Shown here in pieces: positions 34,041 through 45,454 of a stretch of DNA of 64,000 nucleotides (the first letter of the stretch is position 1; every line of letters starts with the position of its first letter). The stretch comes from Periplaneta americana (Eukaryota; Arthropoda; Insecta; Blattodea; Blattidae). Where the stretch lies: positions 102,311,501 to 102,375,500 of the forward strand of contig NC_091117.1 of the NCBI RefSeq assembly GCF_040183065.1. The letters run 5' to 3'. Under the pieces are notes generated by a model that saw only the letters and a program-made list of their open reading frames with translations, searched no databases and was not told where the DNA came from. The translations under genes and the position numbers were made by a program.

Positions 34041-35192
34041 AGTAGCAGTACAGTTGAAGATTTCTGGAATGATGTCCGGAAAAAATCATATGAGATCCAT
34101 AATAAATGAGGCATTCAGATTCAAAGACACTGTTGTCCGTCTGACATAGTTTTGAGTAAATAGCAAGGTACAGTTATAAAACCTGATTCAATCTTTAAGT
34201 AAACTCAAAATTATCATTGAAATTTCAAGGGGATAAAATTTATTTTCGTACTTAAAAACTCAACAGAAAAGTGCAGAAGTACAAACAGGATATAAATCAA
34301 TTTATATCTCAATTTTAAATTTTTTGGGCTAAGATTGCTCTTGAAACTACACTCCTCAAATATTCCCCCTCCTGTCGAAGTTAATGCTACAGTGGAACGA
34401 GTGTCTTCATCAGTGAACTTCATTAAAACAAAAACAAGAAACAGACTACTATCCATCCGTTGTAAATTGACTGGTGTTGATTCCACGAACTAGCAGAGTG
34501 TGTCACCCCTCTTCACGAATGTTTCGATCCCCTCAATGCCCTTCGCTCCATAATCACATACAATGTCTTTTATACAATGATAGTGGCCATATCAGAGCTT
34601 AGTAATAATTGAACATTGAATACGTACCTAATACCTGCAAAGACATTGTGTTGGTTGTCAAGAGATTTGTGTCAAAATTCCAATACCATTAATTTAATGT
34701 AACACATTCGCTACTGAAGAAGGCTAAAACTGGCCTGTATGAGACTGAATTGCTTGAGACCAGCTGTGAAATTATCAGCTATATTTTATTATAGAAATTT
34801 AAAATCTGTAACTTGAAATTTCTACTGCAGTCTACGGTTTTTTCCATGTTTGAATATTCTGATTTTATAACTGGTAGAGCTTGCAACACTGGTCATTTGT
34901 TCCTGGCTGGCATTCACTGCATTACATGAGGTTGTGATCTTCATTTCAACATGGCGAATATTTCCAAATGAATTTAAAGATATAAAATAAATATTATTTC
35001 TCCTAAAAGCAGTGCTTCCAGCATTTCTAAGGAAGCTTCGCCACTGAATTACAAATATTGGATGAATGTTGAGAAGGGGTCCTCTCGCTATTACAGGAGA
35101 AGGGAGAAGGATAACAAATATGAAAATAGGAATTTCTCTCTAAAATTGGGAAGGTTTGCAACCCTAGCTGTGAATTTATAAAGAGAAAGATC
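34041..35192. other. no recognised feature
   Basis: Anonymous DNA; a minus-strand frame of 90 codons at 34214-34486 has no recognised content. No TIR or TSD pair was identified. Confidence 0.4.
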
Positions 35193-35200
35193 TGTTAGAT

Positions 35201-36730
35201 CAGTAGTTGTCAGCCCTTGCTGAAATGGGTATTGGGTAAGGAGTGTATCAGAACATGCACCATGGTGCAGAAGGGAGAGGGAGAATGCTGCCGTAGCTGG
35301 TGCGGGCGATCAGTGGAGAGTAGTCAGTAGCTGTAGCTGTAGGTGAGGATGCTATTTGCCACACGTTAAACATTACCATGTCATAGCTCCTATGATAGTC
35401 AATCTATTGCGCTGTAATTTTTAGGATTCATAGATAAATGTCTAAGGAAGGCATAGAAAAAAATTCGAAATTAAAATCTTTTTTGGAAAGTGAGAAAAAA
35501 ATACTAACTTCGAAGTGATCTGTTCAAAATAGACATTGACACCCTCAAAAGTTGATAAGCGGCAAACATTTTTATTTTTCACTTTGGATAGGGAGTTTCA
35601 AAGCGAGAGAAATGTTTAGAAAGAATGAAAATTAGTTTTAAAAGTGGTTGCTATTGAAAATCTTTACTAGTTTCCATGTTATGGCGAGTTAAACAAAGGA
35701 GATTTTCGTCTGGAGGACTTCCGTATGCAGAGTGACTAAACTTTTGTCTGTTAAAACTGTGGTTTCTCATAGCAATCACTGCTTTGATTTCAAATTTGTT
35801 TTCGAAATGTTTCTATTGCTTAAAGTTTTCGAGTTAATCGTGAGTTTTGAAATTTAATAAAAACAGTTCTATTACACAACATTCATGCTGATTAAACACT
35901 AGTATGACATACTTGAAATTTAGAAAAATAAAAAGAATATCATAGTAATCTTTATATTTGCTATTGGTATTACTGTTGTTGTTGCTGTTGCTGCTGTTGT
36001 TGTTGTTTGGACTAAAGCTGTCTTGTTTCATTTTCCTGTCCTAGCACAAGAGCCATTCCACCTCAAACCTATCAAGCTTTAATATTGCTCTTTCCATTTT
36101 TTTTCGGGCACTTTTAACTCTAAAATAAATTTGATCAATGTAGCCTATATTTTTTCCTAGAAATCTAATTTAGGCAGATATTAAATTACGAAATTTTCGA
36201 AAAACCGTTTGTATCAATTCCTTGGATCTATCTATCTTTGGTTCTAATCCATATTACTTAATCTTGGACCCAGATGAAAGGTAAAAATCCCAGTGAAATA
36301 ATGAGATATTCTACATATCAGGATTTGTGGCTTGTTTACTTCTTTTACTGGACCCCTCAATAATTTCAGAAGATACTGTACTTATATTTTAGACAATGAA
36401 GAACAAGACTTCAAAACTAGTCAGCTAAGGTAAATCCTAAATATTGACACAGTAAAGAAGTTAGAAATTGAATCAGTGATACCTATATTTTTAGGTTATT
36501 GACATTATAAACGAACATACTGAGTATTTATTAATTATATAAAAATATGTTTGTTTAAATGCATACGTGAACACTGTGTGCTTCGTTAAACTATTATTGC
36601 TGACGTAATTTCTGGCATGAACAAAACCCTGCCACTGAAATATTGCATACCCACCAACAGCCAGAAATGCACTAGCATGCTCGCAGGTAAGAGATACTAC
36701 CCCGAGAATGCACTGTGATGATAACCACTG
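35201..36730. mobile_element. non-autonomous hAT-type element, 1530 bp
   Basis: The left end cagtagttgtcagc and right end (reverse complement) cagtggttatcatca are flanked by a perfect 8-bp TSD, tgttagat, at 35193-35200 and 36731-36738. The left end (cttgctgaaatgggta, gtaaggagtg) and right end (gcaggtaagaga, gagaatgcactgtgatgat) both reappear in the 182-bp element at 59401-59582, a deletion derivative of the same family. The interior has no transposase; a GTT/GCT-rich run lies near 35966-36007. Confidence 0.88.
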
Positions 36731-36946
36731 TGTTAGATGTTGATTCCACACATAAGGTTATATATATTACCGGTAACAGTTTTATTTCCTGCTACGAAAT
36801 ATGTGAAAAGACGTGCCATTTGCATGGCAATATTAGTTTATTTGTATCTGAGTTTGTACAAGCAATGTGACATTGAACAAAAGTTACTCAAAATTTAATG
36901 TCCTTAAATCTACAGACGCACAAAAGAATTTGGAATATACTCAAAC

Positions 36947-36952
36947 TTTATT
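36947..36952 (-). promoter_or_regulatory. candidate polyadenylation signal AATAAA
   Basis: On the minus strand the sequence aatggaataaagtttgag occurs about 135 bases downstream of the stop codon of the exon at 37086-38803. It is a canonical AATAAA in a position that would suit a short 3' UTR. AATAAA is common in AT-rich DNA, so the assignment depends on the exon being real. Confidence 0.5.
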
Positions 36953-37085
36953 CCATTATAATGAACACACTCGTAGTTAACCTTACAAATGATTGTGAAA
37001 TTATACACATATGCTAAGTGAGAACATTTTTTTTCCATCATCTGTATTTCATGAGTTGAAGACTTGGATGGACTTTAGACTGATG

Positions 37086-38803
37086 TTATATTCCATTCTC
37101 TATCATTTTCTTATTTTTCCTCTTCTTCTTTTTCCAGTGTTGTAATATCGCCGTTTGGGAGTTAATTTTACTTCGTTGATTATTTTTAACAGATCTCATA
37201 TCTTGAGTTCGTTTATGCTTTGTGGCCAAATTTCGGATGATTCTTATCAAATTATATAAACTGTCATCATGTGTTTCTGGTAGCTCTTCCCTGGTTGGAT
37301 CTCCTGCATTGTAACGTTTGAAAGCTTCTTTTAAGTTTTTATTGTTTTCTGTGGTTTCGGACTGTTTCACCTTTTCCATATCCTGTGATGAAACCTCGAT
37401 TTTTGAATGATCCTTTGACTTCAATAAGCCATTCTGTTGAGTGTGTTTTAAAGGTCTCACAACATCAGTTAGGATATGATTGACGGCAGTGTTTCGGCTG
37501 TTCTTTATCATGTTATAATTTTGTTTATTACCGGTACGTGTTTTTGTCATGTATTTTCTTCTATTATGAATACTTGAAGAAGTCTCTTTATTTAGCCTCC
37601 TATACCTCAAATTCTTTATTTTCAAGTCTCTCGGCTTGTTTTCATCTTTTAACTTTGTCGAACATCTTGTTTTCTTTTTCCTCGTTGGAGGGGTATAGGG
37701 AATGTAACCATTCTTATTGCACATATCTTCCACATCTATAAGATTTCTTGCTGTGCTGTATGTTGACGTGATATTTAAGACAACAGAACTGGATTGTGTT
37801 GTAGTTTGTGTATGATCGGTCGTAGTACTAGATTTTGTGATGTTGTTTGGAGTATCTATTTCACTAACTGTTGTTATTTGTGTTGTGACGTTAGGTTTTT
37901 GCCGTGGAATTACGAACTGTTCAGGAACGATCAATGTGTTGTTCAGGGTGCTGTTTCCCGGAATAGTAAATTGCTTCATGGCCATACCTCTAGATGCTCC
38001 ATAGCCAGGTGTAGATACAATGATCTTTTTTCCTTTAGTTGGCATTTGGTTCTGTTGGCTTTCGTCAGTTGAAGATGAAGCATTTGTTGGAATTTTTGGG
38101 GCACTTGGAACTTCCATATCATATTGAGTTGATGGAGCTTGAGTGGATATTTCCGTACCATACTGATCTGAAGGTGAAGTACTTGCTGGAGCATGAGTGG
38201 ATATTTCCGTACCGTACTGATCTGAAGATGTACTTGATGGAGCTTGGATGGATATTTCGGTACCATACTGATCTGAAGATGAAGTATTTGAGACTTGTTT
38301 GTATTGACTGGACATTTCCATATTATTCTGATCTGAAGATGAAGCAGTTGTTGGAATTTGTTGGTATCGACTTGGCATTTCCATATCGTGCTGATCTGAA
38401 GATGAAGTAGTTGTTAAAATTTGTTTCTGTCCACTAGACACTTCCGTAACATACTGGCCTAAAGATGAAGCACTTGTTGGAACTTGTTTGTATTGACTGG
38501 GCACCTCTGTATTGTACTGTTCTGAAGTTAAATTACTTGTTAAAGTTTGTTCGTATTGACTTGGCACTTCTGTTTGATATCTTTGCCTCTCTTCAGATGA
38601 AAATGTAGAAGACAGTAAATACTTGGTATTTGTTGTAAGATCTCTTTCTTGAGATTTGACTGTATAATATTGTGTTCTCACCGTAGGTTCAATTAGAGGT
38701 GCTGTCTTCATGCCCATTTGATTTGGAGGTTGTATCATTATAATTTTGGTGATGTTAACGTTAACTGAATGAGGAATATTCTTCGATGTTCTTGTGAGTT
38801 CAT
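37086..38803 (-). CDS. probable last coding exon of a host gene: Ser/Thr/Gln-rich repeat protein
   Basis: The open frame runs unbroken from a splice acceptor (cattctatttcag, ending 38804) to a TAA at 37086, about 571 codons; the first in-frame Met is at 38738. The start is therefore probably not the Met: codons DELTRTSKNIPHSVNVNITK precede it in frame and the exon begins in phase 1. The protein has a Ser/Thr/Gln-rich N-terminal half with about nine imperfect repeats around QYGTEIS or QYNTEVPSQYKQ, then a Thr-rich linker. A Lys/Arg-rich C-terminal third follows (PPTRKKKTRC and HWKKKKRKNKKMIENGI). No enzyme domain, membrane segment or signal peptide is visible in this exon. No TE signature or TSD flanks it. 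Function is not recognised; a secreted or nuclear low-complexity protein are both possible. Upstream exons would lie above 38.8 kb, perhaps beyond the TE nest. Confidence 0.65.
38075..38620 (-). repeat. coding tandem repeats within the 37-kb exon
   Basis: Units of about 57-78 bp recur, with words gatctgaagatgaag, ttccgtaccatactg and related variants (plus-strand view). They encode SSDQYGTEIS-type segments. Lengths remain multiples of three and the frame stays open throughout, which indicates selection on, or recent duplication within, a coding sequence. Confidence 0.85.
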
Positions 38804-38816
38804 CTGAAATAGAATG
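38804..38816 (-). other. candidate 3' splice site
   Basis: The minus strand reads cattctatttcag immediately before the open frame. A pyrimidine-rich tract ending in CAG at the point where the frame would otherwise continue into stops supports an intron boundary; frame phase at the exon start is 1. Confidence 0.6.
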
Positions 38817-39139
38817 AAAAGTATTTAGTGTTCATAAAGGAATAGGAGTTGCTATGTTACACTGCATCACGATGTAGATAATAATCGTTTTCTATGCCAC
38901 ACTGAATTTCAGTTACTGGTATCTAATTTTGTAGGAACATAATTATATAAAAATTGGAAATGTGTCGAATTTGGTCAATTAATGTACACACGCATTCACA
39001 CATACAGTAACACACACATACAGTATATGTATAGGATTAAGTAAATCAATCTACTGATGAAGATATGCAGTTCCACAGTTTTACAGACAATTCTGTAAAT
39101 GCTGTCCCAAAGTTATAAATTCAAATTCAGCTGCCAGAA
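38817..39139. other. probable intron sequence, no recognised feature
   Basis: AT-rich sequence upstream (on the minus strand) of the probable exon, with short cacaca runs near 38990-39025. If the exon is real, this and the adjoining hAT nest are intronic. Confidence 0.4.
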
Positions 39140-40195
39140 GTTATCAGTAGAGTTAGGAAAAAGTATTTCTTAAGGTTAGTCTTGCGATGTACTATAGCTA
39201 ATGTTTACAAGCAGAGTACCTGTGTGCGCATTACTCAGCAGGCCACAGTAATGCCAGAGCTCAGTGTAGTACAACTCAGTCAAAAGCAACACAACAGTCT
39301 AGCTACTCAGATGTATGTTAAGAATGCTGCGATCAAAATTAAGTTGGTTAGAGGTTCTAAGAAAATATGTTGTCCAGTATGGAAGAAAATGTTTTCCATT
39401 CACGACAATGAACTTTTTTTATAAGTTGTGTGCAGTAAAAGTGGCAGTACATAGCAAGTAACATTAGGAAACATAAAAATAGTATTAAACATATACGTGT
39501 TTATGACAAAAAACATCAAGTTAACTGGATACAACAGAAGTCTACATCACAGTTAAGTGGAATAACATGTTCTAAAAGTTTGCGTGAAGCATCATTGCAA
39601 CGAATATTCTGCTAGACAAATTGCAGAATGAAAAACTGATGGCTTTTTGGGAAAGTAGAAAGGGAGGAAAATTCTACCGGAATGAACACTGTGGAAGAAT
39701 TATGTACAACAATCACATTACAAGTGATAACTCAAATGAAATATAAATTGAAGGATAAGAAAATTTGGGTGTCAGTTGATGAAATTAGGGACTCAATAGG
39801 AGGGAACATTGCTGATGTAGTTGTAATTGCATTAAATACAAAAGGTGCCAATAGACTGTACTTTCTAACCACTCAAGTATTAGACAAGATTAGGCCTAAT
39901 TATTTTATCATACGTGAACTTTTTAATAGTGCTATGAGTTTACTCTAGCCATCATTATGTACTTTATGAAAATGTCTTGCTGTTTGTCACAGATGTACAT
40001 GAACCGATCGAAAAAGTTTCTTCAGCAGTATTACTCGAATATGATACACATGACATGTCTTACACATATTTGTCACAGACTTGCAGAAGAGGTGAGAACG
40101 CAATTTCCTGACTTCGATAGAATAAAAGTGTTTGTTAAGGAATTGTATTGGTTTCTGAATTCAAAAAACAGCAGAGCGAAATACAGAGAGTTATA

Positions 40196-41108
40196 CTGAA
40201 AGTCATGAGCAACACATCGTTATAATTTCAATTTAAATAATGTAACAAAAAAGATTATATAATCATAATTTACAGACTTTACACTATGTATTGACATGAC
40301 ATATTGTGACGTCTTTAACTTATATCATGTGACTACAAGCAATGTTTGAAAAATGGTCGACAACGATGGTTCATTTCGACAGTGTGCTCTCATTAAATTC
40401 CTTGTTAAAGAAGAAAAGTCTGTTGCTGAAATTCACCTCAGACTTCAGCGTGCATACGGAGATGTATGCATGGACGCTAGCAGTGTTAGGAAATGGGTGA
40501 AACATTTCGAAGATGGGAACACGAGCATCCAAGATGAGCCTCGTAGTGGTCGCCCTCAAACTGCCTCCACGGAACGCAAGAAGGAAAGAGTTCTGGGATG
40601 CATTTTGGTTGAATTTCTTGACCCTGGACAGACCATTAATGCTGTCTGCTATATTCAGACAGTTTTGAAGCTCCGTCGTGTATTACGCAAGAAACACCCT
40701 GGAAAGAAGATCATCCTGCAACACTGTAACGCTTAGCCTCACCTAATCGTGTCACTGTCGAGAAAATCAGAACATTTGGGTGGGAAACTCTTCCGCAATC
40801 TCCCTACAGTCCCGACTTGGCACCCTCCAACTACCATCTTTTCGGTTCTGTAAAGGAGCAACTGCGAGGCCAGCACTACGAGATGCTGGAGGACATCCGG
40901 AAAGTATTGTATAATAGTATTTGGGAAGATGAAACGGACTTCTAAAGCAAGGGAATTTTCAAACTTACAGAATGGCGGGAAAAATGTGTGCAAAGAAATA
41001 GAGACTATGTCGAAAAGTGACAAAAAGTCTGTAGTTTAAGATGATGTACCTGGTTTGTCTAAAATATAAAAATTAAGATTTATAACAATGGGTTGCTCAT
41101 GGTCCTCA
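40196..41108 (+). mobile_element. mariner element, internally deleted, about 0.9 kb
   Basis: Inverted ends share catgagcaacacatcgttat on the left and, from the right, catgagcaacccattgttat. TA dinucleotides lie just outside at about 40194-40195 and 41109-41110, but the outermost bases do not pair perfectly, so the exact ends may be off by a few bases. It is inserted in the hAT copy 3 transposase. Confidence 0.85.
40353..41030 (+). pseudogene. mariner transposase remnant
   Basis: The frame from 40353 has the N-terminal HTH region (FRQCALIKFLVKEEKSVAEI, then SVRKWVKHFEDGN and DEPRSGRPQT). It jumps to LGCILVEFLDPGQTINAVCY, showing a deletion of much of the first catalytic region, then continues HPGKKIILQHCNA and a stop. 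The usual pattern here is HDNARPH, so the second catalytic Asp is Cys. Downstream, in other frames, are YSPDLAPSNYHLFG-like and EQLRGQHYEMLEDIRK-like segments. Not functional. Confidence 0.88.
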
Positions 41109-41514
41109 TACTGGTCTCCCATTCCCAATCATTACCCAATGGAGAACGTGGTTGAACGCATGCCGTGATATTTTGTGACAATTTATGATCAGTAAAGAAA
41201 TTCATTCTTTCATTTGTTCGTTCGTTCATTCATTCATTCGATTATAGTGATGCTGTAGCAATCAAAATATCCCAAGAACTATTTAATGACGCAGCCATTG
41301 AATATAATATAAATTATATTTGGTCGAATTTTGGGTTTTTGCTAGCTGCTGTTGAAGCCTTAGAAACATCTGGTGCAGAACTCGCTACTCAAAGCATACT
41401 GATTAGAAATATTGTTAACAATCTGAATCGTGCTGAAGATGAATTTGAGAAACGTACACGTACAAGGCGAAAAACATCTCACTGTTACATAAACAAACAA
41501 TAGGTAAATTTACA

Positions 41515-44223
41515 ATGTTTATCAATTCATCATTACTTTATAAACCTACACTGTCCTCTTCTCTTGTAGATATTAATGGTTATGTACTGTGTCGAAATGA
41601 CAGAACAGGCAAAGGGGGCGGCGGTGTAGCAGCTTACATTAGATCTGATCTTCGACCTAAAGTTATTCTTCATTCTCCCTCAGAGTACAGTGCACGGCCT
41701 GAATATTTATTTATTGAAATTTTTGCAAGTCTACAAAAGTGTCTTCTGTGCGTTGTCTATATACCACCGAAGATAAATCATTTAACTGACGTAGAAAATT
41801 CACTTTTAGACATTTTGCCGCTTTATGAACACGTTGTAGTAATGGGTGACTGTAACAACAATCTTCTAGTAACGTCCCCTTCCAGTGTACGGCTCTCAAA
41901 CATGTTTGCGGCCTGCAATATGACAATTCTACCACTCCAAGCCACTCATCACACAGAGACTGCAGAAACACTACTAGACATCATAGCAACTACAAAGCCC
42001 CACAAAATAATAACGCACGGACAACTACCGGCGCCTGGGATTTCTGCACATGATATTATATTTGTAGAGTATTCATTGCAGTGTCCTAAGGCAACACCAA
42101 AACGCATTCAGTATAGGGATCTGCGACATATCAACGACGCCTCTTTAATTTCTGACGCGTTATTACTGCCATGGCGTGATGTTTGGACTCTCCGTACAGT
42201 AGACGAAAAAGTACAAGCTTTTAACAACCTTGTTATTACATTATATGACAAACATGCCCCAATAAAAACTAGACGCATTACGAGACCTCCAGCTCCCTGG
42301 ATGACTACAGAAATCCGATCATTGATGAGAGACAGAGACGAAGCTTTTCGGAAATTCAAGAGACTAAAAAGTGACATAGATTTCTTGCGGTACAAGCGAC
42401 TAAGAAATATGACCACACAGACGATTAGAAATGCTAAGCTTAGACATGCTTACAGCCTCATTGAACCTGATATTAGAGCATCCGATATGTGGAGAAATGT
42501 TAGGTCAATGGGACTGGGACAATCTAAATCACAAATTGACAATACTATTTGTCTAGATGATTTAAACAGTTACTTCACATCCACCACTACCCACGCATCT
42601 GACGCCGCAACGAAACAACAGACTATTAATGAATTAATCTCTACACCCGCCCCAGCACGAGACAAGTTCTTCTTTTCCTTCATAACACCTTCTGACGTAA
42701 AATCAGCACTAAAGCGCATCAAGTCAAAATCACAAGGAGTAGACAATATAAATATAGAACTTCTGAACAAAATTATGGACATAATTCTTCCGACACTAAC
42801 CCATATATTCAATGCATCTATAATGACTTCACATTACCCAGACATATGGAAAAAGGCTATTGTTCGTCCCCTTCCTAAAATTAAGTTACCTGTAACACCT
42901 AATGACTATAGACCAATTAGTATTCTTCCTGTTCTCTCAAAAGCTTTGGAAAGAATTGTGCACAAACAACTGACAGATTACCTCAATACTCACAATATTC
43001 TTGACCCTTACCAATCAGGCTTCAGAACGGGACACAGCACATCGACTGCACTGCTTAAAGTGACTGAGGATATACGTGAAGCTTTAGACAAAGGACAGAT
43101 CACAATACTAACACTTTTAGACTACTCCAAAGCCTTCGACACTGTAGATGTTGACTTACTAATTGCAAAATTAAGAGTACTGCATTTTTCTGATAATGCG
43201 TTAGCGTGGATGGACTCCTATCTTCGTGAACGCCAACAGTGCGTGTCTATTAATAATCGTTATTCCACTTGGCGTACCACGAAGACTGGCGTACCACAAG
43301 GCTCTGTCCTAGGACCTTTACTATTTTCTATTTATATTAATGATATTTCTTCTAATCTAACATCCTGCCGACACCATATTTATGCTGACGACATACAAAT
43401 CTATCTGCATACTCGACCTAACTACATAAATGACGCCATAACTAAAGTTAATGATGACTTGAATTCTATATCCATATGGTCGAAAACGCACGGTCTTAAT
43501 TTAAATGCAAGTAAATCGCAGGCAATCTTAATAGAACATCAAAGATCGAAGTGTGACAAACAAAATTTGCCACCGATAATTGTAAATAATACTACTATTC
43601 CATACAGTACGACTGTGAAGAACCTTGGTATTTATATGGATTGTCACCTGGAATGGAATGAACAAGTGAATCACACTTCCAAAAAAATATTTTCCATTAT
43701 TCACTCATGAAAGCGACTGAAGAACTTTCTTCCTGATAAATTAAAATTAATCCTTGTACAAACACTCGTGATGCCACACTTTGACTACTGCGATATTATA
43801 TTAAGTAACCTAAATGCAAATTTGAGCAACAGGCTACAACGTGTGCATAATGCGTGCGTCCGTTATATTTGTAATATTCGTAAGTATGATCATGTTTCCC
43901 CGTCTTTCCAAACTCTGTCTTGGCTAAGGCTAAGCGATCGACGAGCCCTGCATTCCCTTGTTCTCTTGTTTCAAATTCTGCGCACCGCTACCCCAATATA
44001 TTTGGCTTCTCGTTTTCAAAATTTATCCTCATATCATCAGCTAAGTACAAGATCTCATTATAACAATTTACTCATTATACCCTACCACAAGACATCTTTA
44101 TATTCTTCATCCTATACAGTTTCAGTTGCTAGAAATTGGAACTCGCTTCCGAGTGATATAAGGGGTTGTTGGACAATAGCTTCATTTAGGTCAAAATTGC
44201 ATAAATTCTTACTTAACAGATGA
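41515..44223 (+). pseudogene. LINE endonuclease/reverse transcriptase ORF2, single premature stop
   Basis: Codons 1-731 are open, a TGA lies at 43708-43710, and the same frame continues open to 44223. The endonuclease part (residues about 1-190) shows GGGVAAYIRSDL, YIPPK, VVMGDCNNNL and GISAHDII (the SDH-type block with His-Asp). RT shows IVRPLPKIKLPVTPNDYRPI, DPYQSGFRTGHSTSTALLKV, TLLDYSKAFDTVDVDLLI, TGVPQGSVLGPLLFSIYIND, and the active site YADD at residues 623-626. The domain after the stop (PHFDYCDIILSNLNANLSNR, then VARNWNSLPSDIRG) is typical of the C-terminus of this LINE group, with no RNase H. With one lesion apart from the 5' truncation it is a young copy. Confidence 0.92.
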
Positions 44224-44602
44224 ATTGCTGATTAATATTTGTTACTTATAATGAAACTAACATCTGTCCATTCTTATTATTATTATCTTTAATTTCTCTA
44301 AATAGATTTACAAAACCTCTAATGACAATTACATTAATATTCTCATTATAGAAATAGAAATATATATATTCTCCCTGTAACATAGTCCTAGTAAGCTTAT
44401 ATTAAATTAATTTTCATCATTTTACTAGCTATCTGAAATATTAAATTAATTATAATTCATTGAATTAAATTAGCTCATAAATTAAGTTACTACTTTACCT
44501 TATAGATTTATCTAAATTTAAATAAATGTGTAGTGAAGATTATTGCTGGAGAACCTTTTAAGTGTAGTGAAAATATTTGTAATTTAAATTTATGTATTGT
44601 AT

Positions 44603-44666
44603 TGATTAAGGCTGGTTGAGTGGAAGAGAAGGCCTTATGGCCTTAACTCTGCCAGCGAAAATAAAA

Positions 44667-44715
<49 letters not shown>
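44603..44715 (+). repeat. LINE 3' stem-loop and (ATT)n tail
   Basis: A stem-loop (gagaaggccttatggcctta) followed by actctgccagcgaaaataaa and about 16 ATT units. The stem-loop may be the recognition element for the LINE's own RT. A related stem-loop terminates the copy at 13853-13985. Confidence 0.9.
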
Positions 44716-44718
<3 letters not shown>

Positions 44719-45454
44719 AACAACTTCAATTTGTAAAGCTAATCAACAGAAAATAAAAATACTTAATAATCTGAGTTATTTCTCTTAAACCAACTGTACT
44801 GCTGCCAGCATCATACTGTCTACCGTTACTCAGCCCCATCCCTGGCATGCAAATGTACTACCACGTTCCAAAGTGAGCTAATAAATTTGCAGTAGGCCTA
44901 CTTTTTCCTAACTCTAGTTATCAGCTTTCATTCATGTCTACATATTTTCTAGCTTTCTACATTGAAATATGTATAAGACTTCTAGCAAATGGAACGAGTT
45001 ACAAACTGACTTCTGAAAACAGATGCACTGCAATATCGCCTTGTTGCCAGCCAGGCAACTACCGAGAGTGTGCTCAATAGGTACATCAGCAACCACCCAG
45101 TCTAGTGTGTTTAATGTCTAGGTTTTTGGTTGGATATCTAGAATTTCCATGTCTCTTTCTACAGAGTGATTTATATAGAACTGACACATTTCTTTCTTTC
45201 TTTAGTTCAAAACGAATGATGCTAGCCACAGTTTGTTATGCCTCAAATATAGAGTATCTTTGGGAGATTACTAACCTCTATAGCAAATGTTGAAAATGCT
45301 TTATTTATTCGGCTACAAATTCACTTAATGACCAGTTTTTAACGTCAAATTAAGCAGGAGTTTTGATTCCCTGTCACGAGATGCGCAGATGTTTATTCTT
45401 TATTCCTTATTGTTGGCAGCTGATTTCGACATTTTGTTTTAGTCACTGAAAATG

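Larger units (their letters stand above)
39370..41496 (+). pseudogene. hAT transposase relic in copy 3, split by a mariner
   Basis: Recognisable blocks: KKIWVSVDEIRDSIGGNIAD (39760-39820, first catalytic Asp, matching [20 protein letters not shown] in the intact protein); RPNYFIIRELFNSAMSLL followed by a stop; MIHMTCLTHICHRLAEEVRT (40045-40105, the C-x2-H block). A zinc-finger-like remnant lies near 39400-39500. After the mariner, an open segment continues, IWSNFGFLLAAVEALETSGA then IRNIVNNLNRAEDEF (41315-41450), matching the alpha-helical region before the C-terminus. The sequence ends at the LINE insertion; stops and frameshifts are numerous. Confidence 0.8.
41497..44715 (+). mobile_element. 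CR1/Jockey-type LINE, near-full ORF2, one in-frame stop
   Basis: Runs from inside the endonuclease region to a 3' UTR that ends in a stem-loop and (ATT)n. An 8-bp ataaacaa occurs at 41489-41496 and 44716-44723, a plausible TSD though low in complexity. It is inserted in hAT copy 3. 5' truncation has removed ORF1 and the start of the endonuclease. The clade assignment to the CR1/Jockey group is by RT motif resemblance only. Confidence 0.88.
39148..44916 (+). mobile_element. hAT element copy 3 (same family as the intact one), hosting a mariner and a LINE
   Basis: Perfect 18-bp terminal inverted repeats (tagagttaggaaaaagta, 39148-39165 and 44899-44916) and a perfect 8-bp TSD, gttatcag, at 39140-39147 and 44917-44924. 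Without the mariner (about 0.91 kb) and LINE (about 3.2 kb) it is about 1.6 kb. Its transposase relic is related to the intact 494-aa protein, but the termini differ, so it is a separate subfamily. Confidence 0.96.

Noticed and set aside
38039-38410. A 123-codon plus-strand frame with repeats
   Set aside because: It is the antisense reading of the tandem repeats of the minus-strand exon.
44917-45159. Possible link between sequence here and the host exon upstream
   Set aside because: No splice-bounded open frame was found; upstream exons of the 37-kb gene cannot be located in this window.
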